This document shows positions 55,236 to 64,000 of a DNA stretch of 64,000 nt, piece after piece. Origin of the DNA: Cerioporus squamosus (taxonomy: Eukaryota; Basidiomycota; Agaricomycetes; Polyporales; Polyporaceae). The stretch lies in contig JABYQS010000155.1 in NCBI GenBank assembly GCA_022592435.1, positions 24,613 to 88,612 of the forward strand, written 5' to 3'. Position 1 is the first letter of the stretch. Every line of letters begins with the position of its first letter. The translations under genes and the position numbers were made by a program. The notes beneath the pieces are model-generated. The model made no database searches and was not told the origin of the DNA. It saw nothing but the letters and a program-made list of their open reading frames with translations.

Positions 55236-56577
55236 GGCCTCCAAGGTCGACTGTCTTACGCCGAGTTCCGCTCGGCATCCCGCTGTGGCAGCTGCAAATT
55301 AGCAGGAATATGGTGCACAGATCAGAGACGTAGGTGAGTTATGAAAATTAGTAGCAATTCAATTTCACGGGCTACTACTTGAGTTCAACCTGTACTACAT
55401 ACTTACCATTGTGCCGAATTCCATGAGACGCTACCCGCTTGTTCGACTACTTACTCACAGTAAGCAAGCCACACAAACCTGAACGGGCACGGGCACGGGC
55501 ATGGGCCAAGGGATGGGCTGGACAACTTATGCATTTATTTACTATAAATACTAACATTCGTATGGCTGCTTTCCACGGGCTGATAAGGGCTGATACTGTT
55601 TTAAATTGCCCACGAGCGCATTCTCCCTGAGCCGAAGGCGAAGCAACCCCTGCGGCTCATGGAGCGATGAGCCAAAGGCTCACCACGTCCGAGGCAAGCC
55701 ACGGGTAGAAAACTAGTCATGATTATCTTATATCTCGCCGGGCTGGCAACTCAGTACTCAGTAAGGACTTAAGGACTGGACTAGTAAAGTAAGTACGGTA
55801 AGTGGTATGGTAAGTAACATAATTGGGAGCGCCTAATTCAGTATATAAGGCAAGTATCCGCCGCAACGTCAAGCTTTATACACCACCAGTCTTCACCCCA
55901 TCCCGGTCTACGATGTCTACTGCATCTGCCTCCCAGTCGTGTGCTAGACCAATTGCCCCAGGCCCCCCCATACCCGCCGCGCCTCTGAACCGGACCTCGG
56001 GTCACTAACTCCTCAGGGAGAGACAGTGACTCGTGCTCTGGCGATCAAGCCCAGTAAGAACCGTCCCTATTCTGTTCGATTTCAAGCTAGGAGGATATAG
56101 AGTAAGCTAGGTTTATCTGGGCTGCTCGTCGGAAGACCACATAGACTGACAGCTCCTTCCATTCCAGGCTTCGTGTTGCCTACTTTTGGAGCACGAACTC
56201 AACACCAACTTGTCCACTTTCCGCAACTGCACGTCGCGATGCGCACAAGTTTCGCCCCTCGAGTGCGCAATCGCACAACTGACGCATTAAGAAGTTGTGA
56301 TGGCCCTCTGAACCTCTCTGAACTGACGTCAGTCCCTCTGTTATGTAAGCGCCATGACCTGGTCTAGTTTGACCGTTCGGGCCCTCGCCTGCAGTGTTCC
56401 TCTCTCTCTCACCACCATCATCTCTGCCTGTCTCTCTTCGACTTGCCTCCTCCTCACGTTCTCCGGTCACGCTCGCGAGGTCTTGCCAACAGACAGCCAT
56501 GTAAATTGAAGCCAGTAAGTAGTCCGGATGCCCTTGTGATGTTGCTGACATCACCGCACGCATATAGGGACTCCATA

Positions 56578-56878
56578 TGAGTGGCATCTCTATGGGAGAG
56601 CGCTTGGTGAGTCGCCCAGAGTCTCTGGATGTCCGGCGCCACTGACGTGGAGGAATTTGGCCAGGACGGGCAGGCAGTGGGAATGCAGGTGAGGTTTCTC
56701 GTAGCTCTGACGGATACTCAGCTTAATGTCGCACCCACAGCCTTCGAAGACACGCAACTTGCTCCCGGGGACCGACATCGCGAGCACGGCACGTGGACGC
56801 GGCAACGGACATTGCGAGCGCGGCACTGGGCACAGCAGCAGACGACACTTGGGCGCGGCGATGGACGTCGCGAGCACG
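56578..56878 (+). CDS. Doubtful small gene with Arg/Gly repeats
   Basis: ATG 56578 begins MSGISMGERL before a GTGAGT donor. Two further exons bounded by YAG and GTGAGG/GTGAGT would give DGQAVGMQ and PSKTRNLLPGTDIASTARGR followed by a repeated DxAST motif. The splice signals are good, but there is no known domain, and the reading beyond 56878 is unclear. It could be chance. Confidence 0.2.
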
Positions 56879-57174
56879 GTGAGTGCAAGTTCATGGTGCA
56901 GAGGGGCGGGCTGGGTATCCGGAGGGCGGGTTCAGTATGGGCATAGCTATACTTACGTGTATATGATGATATGTGTCAATCTATAATTCCAGTTCTTCAT
57001 ACACACCAGTAGCGTTGAGTTGAGCGTAATAGATCTGCTCTTGTGGAGCCGGTTGGAATCATCTAGGGAAGTCTATAAAACCCGGACAATTTTGTATTGT
57101 CGTCTATGCAGATCTATTATGGACTATTGAAGTGCTCAGCATAGCTTATGATACATGGTAATCGTTCGTAATAG

Positions 57175-57558
57175 GTCCGATTCTCACTGGGGATCAAGGT
57201 CGACGAGGAGTGCTTAGGCCGATGGGGAGAGGTCCAATACAAGAACTCGCTTCCGGGGAAGCAGGCGAAGAAGTCTCCAGAGGAGTTTCGCAAGGCACTG
57301 TCTCGGTTGCAACCCATAACGATGCGGTTCATGGCCTACAAGGTGTACTGCAACTTCCCCAACGTACCTCGCCTCGACCGCCCTGCTCTCTTGGTCCCTT
57401 CCCACAACACCTTGACATGGCTGTTCGTCTTCAAGGACAACAGTTCGCATGAGTGTCTCCACGCGCAAGTCGACCCGGTGGATATCGAAGCCATGCAGGA
57501 GTATTTGGGCGTTAAGAAACAGAGTGCGCAATGGTACAAGGTGGCCAATCACCTCTAG
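57175..57558 (+). CDS. Fragment of an unknown protein gene
   Basis: An acceptor-like aatag at 57174 opens a clean 127-codon frame: DEECLGRWGEVQYKNSLP, PEEFRKALSRLQPITMRF, PALLVPSHNTLTWLFVFKD and GVKKQSAQWYKVANHL, stop at 57558. Composition and third-base bias look coding. I could not find the first exon; a TATA-like box (ctataaaa) at 57073 suggests transcription from just upstream. Family not recognised. Confidence 0.4.
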   Translation, partial: VRFSLGIKVDEECLGRWGEVQYKNSLPGKQAKKSPEEFRKALSRLQPITMRFMAYKVYCNFPNVPRLDRPALLVPSHNTLTWLFVFKDNSSHECLHAQVDPVDIEAMQEYLGVKKQSAQWYKVANHL

Positions 57559-58184
57559 TGGTGCGTGCATAGATTCTCGCTACAGCCTGGACCACCCAGT
57601 ACTTACCCTTCTCCGCAGGCTTCTCGTGCATACCCCCATCCACGGACCTTGGTTGCCTCGCGAAGACTTCGCGTGCGGGTTGACTTGTGCGTATCCATCG
57701 CCTCCCCTTCCGTGCTCGCTGACGTGTAGAACGAATGATCTCAAGTGCTGCGCTCCATGCTCGGGCTGATTCTGGACCAACAATTTCTCGTCTTCTGTTT
57801 ACGACTGTGCATACCCTGTATGAGTTCCTCTCTTTCACCACGTGATACCGCGGCCCGAAGCATCACTACCTCTTCTGAAGTTCGCTTGTGTCAGTGTATC
57901 TGTACCAATAGTTTAACGTCAACTGTGGAACCACTGTCTATGATTGGTATATATATATGACCCGCGAGACTCCCAATCGAGAGCTTGAACTGCACTCGTT
58001 GAACGGTTCAACGTTCAACCCGTACCACCATCACAGCATGTCGCGCGATCAGGATTCGAATATTCCGTGTCTACGACCCACGCACCTTGGCTCTGAACCC
58101 CGCAGTACCAGTGCACTCTCATCCTCAGCTTCTCTTTCACCTTTGGCTTCTGAGTCGAGAGGACGCGCGGCACCAATCACCGAG

Positions 58185-58635
58185 ATGGCCCCGTCTGACC
58201 ACGAGCCTCTCTTCTAGGACGGTCCGGGCGAAGACGACTTCTTCCAAGGCCACTCGTCCGACCAGGCTGCTGCAGGGAACACCGCTTATCCTCCGAAGCC
58301 CGAGATGTACTAGGGCGACGGCTCGTTCGACTCTCCAAGCTCGGACGACGAATCTGACGAACTGCTGGAGAAGGGCGGGCGAGGAGAATGGAGTGGCAGG
58401 ATGATCGAGGAGGGACACCTGGTGGTCCACAGCAGTTGTACGGTACATCTGCGCACGGCCATGTTTTCGCGAAGTTCATACTTACGCGTCTTCGTCCTCG
58501 AGGAAACGACCCACGTCTTCGTCCTTGAGGAAACGACCCGCATCTGTGAAAGCCCTCGTCATCTCGCTGGTGTCTCTCGTCTCGATCGCGGTCGTCATTG
58601 GCATATTCGCTCTACGCTTCTCATGGCATGATCCT
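58185..58635 (+). pseudogene. 5' fragment of a probable dipeptidyl-aminopeptidase gene, unit 1
   Basis: Reads MAPSDHEPLF, then TAG, then DGPGEDDFFQGHSS, AYPPKPEMY, another TAG, GDGSFDSPSSDDESDELLEK and a transmembrane helix (ALVISLVSLVSIAVVIGIF). The stops replace residues kept in unit 2 (Q and Y). After the helix the sequence loses similarity. Type II membrane peptidases of family S9B have this layout: acidic cytosolic tail, one helix, large catalytic domain. The catalytic part is absent here. Confidence 0.55.
58487..58540. repeat. 27-bp tandem duplication inside unit 1
   Basis: cgtcttcgtcctcgaggaaa and seven more bases at 58487-58513 are repeated at 58514-58540 with two changes. Unit 2 has one copy, so it arose after the block duplicated. 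27 bp keeps the frame. Confidence 0.7.
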
Positions 58636-59155
58636 CCCTCCAATTGTCTGGTCACAATAAGGTAGAATGACCCTGAGCTACCAGTGCGTTGCGCTTGTTT
58701 TCGTCACGGTTGTATCTCCACCGCTTGATAGCGAGATAATTGTCTCGTCCGTTTCGTGTGTACCCGATCCAGCGGTCTTCAGAAATCCTCGTGGTGCGCA
58801 GCATGTACGCGGTTATCTGCTCATCTGACTACTTTTCACAGTGCCAGGAAGAACCAACGTAGCACCGATGTCTTGATGGAACTGTAGGGAACAAAAGGAC
58901 TCCTGCCGGCGAACCGCGATGCCGCAAGGTCCTAACACTCAGCCAACCGCGTGGTTGAGGTGGTAATGTCCTCCTTCTCGATACACTTCCCCAAGAACTA
59001 TTGTTCAGGTGCAACCTCGGCCAGCAGCACAATGCAACCAAACCAACAGTGCACTCTGGGCTTCGGTCTGGGTGTCAAGTCACCGAGTTTCAACAACATA
59101 TAAAGGCTGCACACTGGAAGCCGTTTCTACATTCACTCCGCCCCACTCAGTCGCC

Positions 59156-59826
59156 ATGGCGCAACTCGCACAGGCTCCTCGGCAAGCCTTTGTATCCTCA
59201 CAGCAAACGAAGGACTTTGTCACCCTCGCATACTCTATGCTGTTCAATCCCCGAAGTCTTGAAGCCTTTTGGTACCCTCCGTACACCGAGACGATATCCC
59301 GCTTGACCGACTTTCCCGTCCCGAGCGGTTCCCTGTCTGCAGCCGAGCGGTTCTACCTGTATCTCTCAGGGGATGAGGTGGCGACTTTGAAGGAAAGGAA
59401 GGACGATCACGATGATGACGGTGAGAAAACTTGCATGCTTTGCAGCTGGTGTGCCGTGAGTACTGACATTGCGTCTGATTGCTCAGAGATCTCAGTAATC
59501 ATCGGTACCCCGGAAGGCGGCGGTGGCAACGACGATCAGAACATTGGTGAGTACATAGATCCACATGACAGTGGATCTTCGAGATCATATATTTGGGGTT
59601 TATACTGATCGAGCATATGCCAGCAGAGGACCCCGGGATAGCAGATGTCGACAAATTTTCAGACATCATGCTCTCTCACATCCAAGTCATCCCACGGCCG
59701 AGGCCTCACCACGCCTCGCCGGTGCGCGTAGCCTGGGATCGTCGTCTGGGATCCTGTGCATACCACCAATGTTTCCCCCTCATTGGTGAGCTTAAACGAG
59801 CACCGAAGACTTGGCGTGCCGGTTGA
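59156..59826 (+). CDS. Unknown small protein gene with two introns
   Basis: ATG 59156 (MAQLAQAPRQAFVSSQQTKD) starts the longest likely frame. The exons join as DDHDDDE, EISVIIGTPEGGGGNDDQNI and AEDPGIADVDKFSDIMLSHI across GTGAGA and GTGAGT donors, with the frame preserved. The end is CFPLIGELKRAPKTWRAG at 59826. Hydrophobic and aromatic motifs (FWYPPYTETISRLTDFPVP) suggest a folded N-terminal part. No family recognised. It lies immediately before unit 2 of the duplicated block, and the 57175-57558 fragment has the equivalent position before unit 1, but the two are not similar in sequence. Confidence 0.55.
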
Positions 59827-61210
59827 CTTGTGCGTATCCCCCGTCTCCTCCTCCACGCTAGCTGACGCGTAGAACCGACCATCGCCAGTGCTGCGCTCCC
59901 TGCTTGGGCTGATCCTGGACCAACGCTTTGCCATCTTCTGTTTATGACTGTGTATACCCTGTATGAGTACCTCTCTTCCACCACGAGATATTGACGCATC
60001 ACCAAGTACCTCTTCTGTTCGTTGGGGCGAAGTTGTGTCGGTATAACATATCTGTACCAGTAGTGCAATGTCAACTATGGAGCCATCGTCTATGACCAGC
60101 TAAACTCCCGGACCCGAGAGCTTGAGCTGCATTCGTTGAACGGTTGAATTTGTACCACCACCACAGCGCGTCACCACCGCGCGACCAGCGTCTACGACCC
60201 ATGCACCTTGGCTCTAACCCGCAGTACAGCTGGCGTCAAAACCAATGCCCGACGTTCCGATGCGCAGTTTGAACTCAGAACGCACGAAAGAAGTCGAAAA
60301 ATTCAGAAAATTCAACAGCCCTGCTTTGACTCCTCTGTTTCGCCTCATTCGACTTCGGGGTGCACTCATCTACGCACCAGCATAGTTTATTGTACCTCTA
60401 CTCTGGATATATCCGGGGAACGGAGGTGGCCAAGAGCAACCAAAACACCACGTCTACGGGCGCTACACGCGAGTGCGGCTGTGCAACGTCCAAGCGCCCG
60501 CAGATGTGGTCTCTTGGTCCGACATACTCGAGCTCAAACGACCTCTGAGACCAGCGAACGACCGTCAAACCTTTGTGCAACAAGAGTATAGGGTGCTTTT
60601 ATTGATTTCTTATAGTTTTGGGCTTGTAAGGCCTACAGGGAATTTTCTGAATTTTGGGCATTTTCTGGCGCGACATGCGTGCTTCCGCGTGTCGGGCATT
60701 GGTTTTGACGCCAGCTGTAAGTACCGGGCGCATTCACATCTACAGCTTCTCGAATCTCTTCCACCTTCGACTTCTGCATCGAGAGGACGTGCGGCGTGAA
60801 GCGCAGAGATGGCACCGTCCGACTATGAGCCTCTCGTCCAGGACAGTCCGGGCGACGACGACTTCCAGGGCAACTCATCCACTGCCGCGGGGACCAACTG
60901 CCTATGTACCCTCCGAAGCCCGAGACATACTACGGCGATGGTCCTTTCGACCCTTCGAGCTCAGATGATGAGTCAGAGGAGCTGCTGGAGAAGGGTGGAC
61001 GAGGAGAACGGAGTGGCAGGACGATTGAGGAGGAGGGCCATCTGGTCCATCGGCAGTGGTCGTAAGGTGCGTACATGGCCACATCCTCGCCAAGTTCATA
61101 CTCACGCGTCTTCGTGCTCAGAGAAATGACCCACTTCGTTGAAAGCCCTCGTCATCTTGCTGGTGTCGCTAGTCTCGATCGCAGTCGTCATTGGCATATT
61201 TGCTGCATGG
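59795..61210. repeat. Duplicated block, unit 2
   Basis: Counterpart of 57660-58640, longer because of the MITE at 60227-60717 and because the peptidase fragment continues further. Shared landmarks: ctgtttatgactgtgtatac, the histidine codon run ccaccaccaca, and ccatgcaccttggctct. Confidence 0.75.
60227..60717. mobile_element. 491-bp MITE with perfect 27-bp inverted ends, TA target site
   Basis: The ends cagctggcgtcaaaacca and onward (60227-60253) and 60691-60717 are exact reverse complements. TA flanks both (60225-60226, 60718-60719). Unit 1 of the duplicated block carries the uninterrupted sequence at the equivalent site, so the insertion followed the duplication. There is no transposase. 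Its termini are related to those of the MITE at 36486-37094. Confidence 0.88.
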
Positions 61211-61322
61211 TCGTATACCGGCACCGCATTCTGGATACAGGGCATGCAGCACCTCACCATGGACCATATATTCAACGGGACATTCTCTGCTGCTAGGCAG
61301 GATATTCGTTGGGTACCCGGAG
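60809..61322 (+). pseudogene. 5' fragment of a probable dipeptidyl-aminopeptidase gene, unit 2
   Basis: From MAPSDYEPLVQDSPGDDD the frame breaks near 60895, then resumes with MYPPKPETYYGDGPFDPS and SDDESEELLEKGGRGERS. After a likely intron follow KALVILLVSLVSIAVVIG (membrane helix), YTGTAFWIQGMQHL, and TMDHIFNGTFSAARQDIRWV. FNGTF near the helix and DIRWVPxAGDG-type sequence are hallmarks of fungal S9B dipeptidyl aminopeptidases. Nothing of the beta-propeller or catalytic domain follows: the retrotransposon begins about 100 bp later. The rest of the gene may lie beyond the element, outside the window. Confidence 0.6.
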
Positions 61323-61424
61323 GTACGTACGCTTCATCCGCTTCACGTACAGTGAATCCCTCTGCCCGAACATATGCTGGGACACCGACTTATTGCACAT
61401 ATCCCACGATCGCATTCAGAAACT

Positions 61425-62047
61425 ATTGTCACGGTCAGTGGACCAGCACCCCTTTTCGTTCCTTTTCGTTTTCCCTGGAACTTCCACTTTCCCATCTTGA
61501 TCCCTTTCCTACTTCATACACATCCCATTTTGGACCCCTTGATTTCATTCTCGCGCCCGTATGCTCTGTTCCCGCGACCGCATGCCTTGTTCTCGCACTT
61601 ACCATCCCGTTACCATGTGTTTTCCCACCCTTTTGTCTCCCACTCGTACAGCCTCGCTCCCTTTCCTGCATGAGTCACTTCCACTGGCACGTGATTGTTC
61701 AGAGTAGACTAGTATATAAGGCCCTCCCAGCGCTTACCTGGTCCCCATCTCGACCTCCTGGTCATTGGGACTAGGTGCGCTTTCCCCCATGTACTTTCCC
61801 CTTGTCTCTGTGCTAATATAACCTGGTCATTGGGACTAGTCTGTCGCAGTGCGCGTGAAGACTAGCTATCGACGACTTCGTGCCTTCGAGCCGGTCGTTG
61901 CTCTGCCCTCGTCGAGCTTCCTCTCTACTCTCCCCTTTTCGGCTCCTCGCCGCTCGCCCCTCAGACCGTCGCCGATCGACGTCTGGTGTCTACGCGCCTA
62001 GTCGCCGCGACATTAGGTCGAGAGCCCTCATCGGTGCCGACACTCTG
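61425..62047 (+). repeat. Probable 5' LTR and leader of a Ty3/gypsy element, limits approximate
   Basis: It begins tgtcacggtcagtgg after the peptidase fragment, a TG start typical of LTRs. TATATAA lies at 61713-61719, as expected in U3. The 18-mer cctggtcattgggactag occurs twice, at about 61758 and 61826. The gag frame starts by 62048. The second LTR would be outside the window, so the LTR end and primer site cannot be fixed. Confidence 0.45.
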
Positions 62048-63668
62048 ACAAGAGTGTCCCCATCGCTCGACAAGCCACCCCGTCACCCTGGACTGTTCCC
62101 GCAGACACCACGCCTGGGATACCGAAGACCAAGAATACGTCCATCGGAGGAAGGATCCGGAGGATAACGCGTGGTACTGGGAATCCTGTGAGCAGAACCC
62201 TTGCCCCAATCGTCACTATCGCCCCAGTCGCATCAACGTCGAAGCCTACTCCGATACTTTCATCCCCGTCCCCGACTCTCCCGTTGCAGAGTCACCCACC
62301 ACACACTCCCCCCTTCCAAGCACCCCGATTGACGAACGCGAGGTCGTCGCTCTTATCGCCGCACCCCCATCACCTGTGATCACCCCCTCTCGTCCACCGT
62401 CAGCACCACCTGCGATGGCCGAACAAGGGCAACCAGGGGCTCAGAACCCAGCCGCAGCCCAGCAGGCTAACCCTCAGCCTGCACAGCCAGCCCAGGCTGC
62501 CCAACACACCCAAGCCGCCCAAGCTGCGCAACCAGCGGCGGCTCAGCCTGCTCCTGCCCAAGCTCCCGACGCCACTCAGCTCCTCCTCCAATCGATGGCC
62601 CTCCTCACGCAATCGATGACGCAGCTCGCCTCTGCCACTCAGGCCAACAACTCGTCGAAGGCGGTTCAGAAGCCCGCGCCGTTCAAGGGAGAACAGGGCG
62701 GAGAGGCACGTCGCTTCCTAGCGGCCTTCACGATGTGGGCTATGACCCAAGGCGCGTCCCTCAACCACCTCGACGCTGCCGGGAATGCTGTTGGTCCCCG
62801 TAACGACCAATGGATCCGTACCGTCCTCTCGTACTTGCAGGATGACGCCGCCCTCTGGGCTACCCCGGCCATGGAACAGCTCACCCTGGGCCACATGCCG
62901 TTCAACAACGACTGGAACGAGTTCCGGTCACAGTTCAAGGCCCGGTTCGAGTCCGTGGACGAGGCCGTCGACGCAAAGGAGCGTCTCCGGAAGCTCTACC
63001 AGGGCTCCCTCACCGTCCCGGAGTACGCCGCACGGTTCAAGGAGCTTGCTGGTCGAACGGGCTACTCAGGCGCCGACCTCCGAGACCGGTTCTACGAGCA
63101 CCTCTCCGATGCAATCAAGGACGAGTTGGTGCACACCGCTCGCCCCATTGGAACGCTCGAGGAGCTCATCACCGTCACTGCTGACATCGATGTCCGTGTC
63201 CGTCAGCGGCGCGCGGAGAAGGCCCGCCAGCAGGGAAGGACGCTCCCTACCCCCTCGACTAGAACCCCTGCTGCCGTGCACACCACCCCGTTCACACCCG
63301 CCGCCCGGGACCCCAACGCTATGGACGTGGATGCCACCCGTACCCGCGAGGACTTCAACCGCTTCATGCGCGGCAAGTGCTACGGCTGTGGCTCCGAGGC
63401 GCACGTCAAGAAGGACGGCGGCCACGATCGGGAGATCTGCAACTACTGCCGTCGCGCGGGTCATCGCGAGGTAGTCTGCATGGACAAGTTCCTCAAGAAG
63501 CCGCGCTCGCAGAGGGCGTCCGCCACCGTGGAGGGTGAAGGGGAAGCTCAGACCGCTGCCTCCACGTCGACCCCTTCTGCAGTGGACACCAGCGTGTTGC
63601 TGGCGCAGCTGATGGAACAGCAGAAGCTCCTTGCAGAGCAGATCGCTGCCCTCCAGCAGTCTTTTTAG
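62048..63668 (+). CDS. Retrotransposon Gag (Ty3/gypsy)
   Basis: The reading frame is open from 62048 and clearly coding well before the first ATG (62415): for example EDNAWYWESCEQNPCP and INVEAYSDTFIPVPDSP. An Ala/Gln/Pro-rich stretch follows, then a retrotransposon gag domain (PFKGEQGGEARRFLAAFTMW; VLSYLQDDAALWATPAM; SQFKARFESVDEAVDAKERL; GSLTVPEYAARFKELAGRTG). A zinc-knuckle pair follows, CYGCGSEAHVKK and the canonical CNYCRRAGHREVVC. The C-terminus is a coiled coil (LMEQQKLLAEQIAALQQSF). No ATG opens the upstream section, so an unseen splice or non-ATG start is needed for it. Ends with TAG at 63666-63668 inside a T run. Confidence 0.88.
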
Positions 63669-64000
63669 AACGGGCACGCGCGAAGGCTGCCGCAGCGACG
63701 CCCTCTGATACTACTACAACCCCTCCCCTTTCGAGTACCACGAGCATGTACGATAGTGTTAGTTCTTGCGTTATCCCGGAATTAAACCCTACCAGTTCCC
63801 ATTTCCATGTGAACGTGTTACTCAAAGGTCGGCACCGTAGTGTACGTACTGCAGCTATGATAGATAGTGGAGCGACAGCGCTATTCATTAGTCGACGATT
63901 CGTACAGAAGCATACTATTTTCTTACATACGTTACCGAGACACATTCCCCTTTACAATATTGATGGTTCCAAGAATACTGCAGGTAGTATTACGCATTTT
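63665..64000 (+). CDS. Start of Pol (aspartic protease), cut by the window end
   Basis: In the frame one base back from gag an open frame runs to the end of the window: a Thr/Ser-rich linker (SDTTTTPPLSS), then FHVNVLLKGRHRSV and the retropepsin core AAMIDSGATALFISRRF, with the DSGA catalytic motif. Reverse transcriptase, RNase H and integrase would follow. Codon use switches to A/T-ending codons compared with gag. It is translated only if ribosomes shift by -1 at or before the gag stop. Confidence 0.8.

Larger units (their letters stand above)
54720..57170. other. Long stretch without a firm gene
   Basis: Upstream of dnm1 and onward. Around 55150-55230 a short tandem motif gccgagcttgcgaggc recurs three times with changes, and ggcacg repeats near 55488. 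AT-rich segments lie at 55360-55860. Apart from the doubtful gene at 56578 I see nothing to call. Confidence 0.4.
57660..58640. repeat. Duplicated block, unit 1
   Basis: Matches unit 2 (59795-61210) over its whole length, starting with gggttgacttgtgcgtatcc versus cggttgacttgtgcgtatcc, through cataccctgtatgagt, cgagagcttgaactgca, and the peptidase 5' fragment. Unit 2 contains an additional MITE. The copies differ at many positions, so the duplication is not recent. Confidence 0.75.

Noticed and set aside
62172..62190. Possible primer binding site tggtactgggaatcc
   Set aside because: It lies inside the coding-like gag extension (WYWES), so it is more likely protein-coding.

Overview
The window looks like nuclear chromosomal DNA of a filamentous basidiomycete, most likely an Agaricomycete of polypore type. 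The genes are GC-rich, are cut by many introns of about 50-65 nt with GTRNGT donors and YAG acceptors, and belong to families expanded in such fungi: F-box/leucine-rich proteins, MYND zinc-finger proteins, BCS1-like AAA ATPases and a Ty3/gypsy element. There is no operon structure and nothing prokaryotic. The organism call rests on my recognition of protein families, not on a database search.

Layout. 1-4.9 kb has no convincing gene but holds diverged tandem repeats. 5.0-6.5 kb: a conserved fungal protein of unknown function (-). 8.1-16.5 kb: two tandem ketopantoate reductase genes (-) flanking a small secreted-protein gene (+), with the second copy sharing a short divergent promoter with an FAD oxidoreductase (+). 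A 405-bp MITE sits just downstream of one reductase and is absent from the other. 16.6-19.3 kb: a broken F-box gene and a truncated relative (-). 19.5-20.8 kb: a mitochondrial carrier (-). 21.0-23.6 kb: actin-binding protein Abp1 (+). 24.3-25.8 kb: another broken F-box gene (+), inverted relative to the first two. 26.4-30.0 kb: the mitochondrial disaggregase Hsp78 (-). 31.6-34.6 kb: two F-box-like genes (+). 34.7-35.6 kb: a single-pass membrane protein (-). 36.5-37.1 kb: a second MITE. 37.6-41.8 kb: two MYND-finger genes (-). 42.1-42.9 kb: Golgi protein Sys1 (+). 45.8-49.3 kb: a BCS1-like AAA ATPase (+). 50.1-54.7 kb: dynamin-related GTPase Dnm1 (-), with an 1801-nt repeat-containing intron. 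57.2-61.3 kb: a duplicated block with degenerate 5' fragments of what looks like a dipeptidyl-aminopeptidase gene, one copy carrying a third MITE. 61.4 kb to the end: the 5' part of a Ty3/gypsy retrotransposon (LTR, gag, start of pol).

Genes and themes. Most intact genes are housekeeping: CoA precursor synthesis, mitochondrial proteostasis, transport and fission, actin patches, and Golgi trafficking. They do not form one pathway. The accessory part is more active: duplication, F-box decay, three TA-flanked MITEs (two with related ends), and retrotransposition. Several otherwise healthy genes carry single-base deletions, so assembly error has to be considered before calling them broken. I found no clear candidate for a wholly new multi-gene system. 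The best leads are the reductase pair with conserved promoter blocks, a secreted protein with a possible pore-former-like region, a non-canonical GC-AG intron, chains of microexons, and a shifty-stop gag/pol junction.
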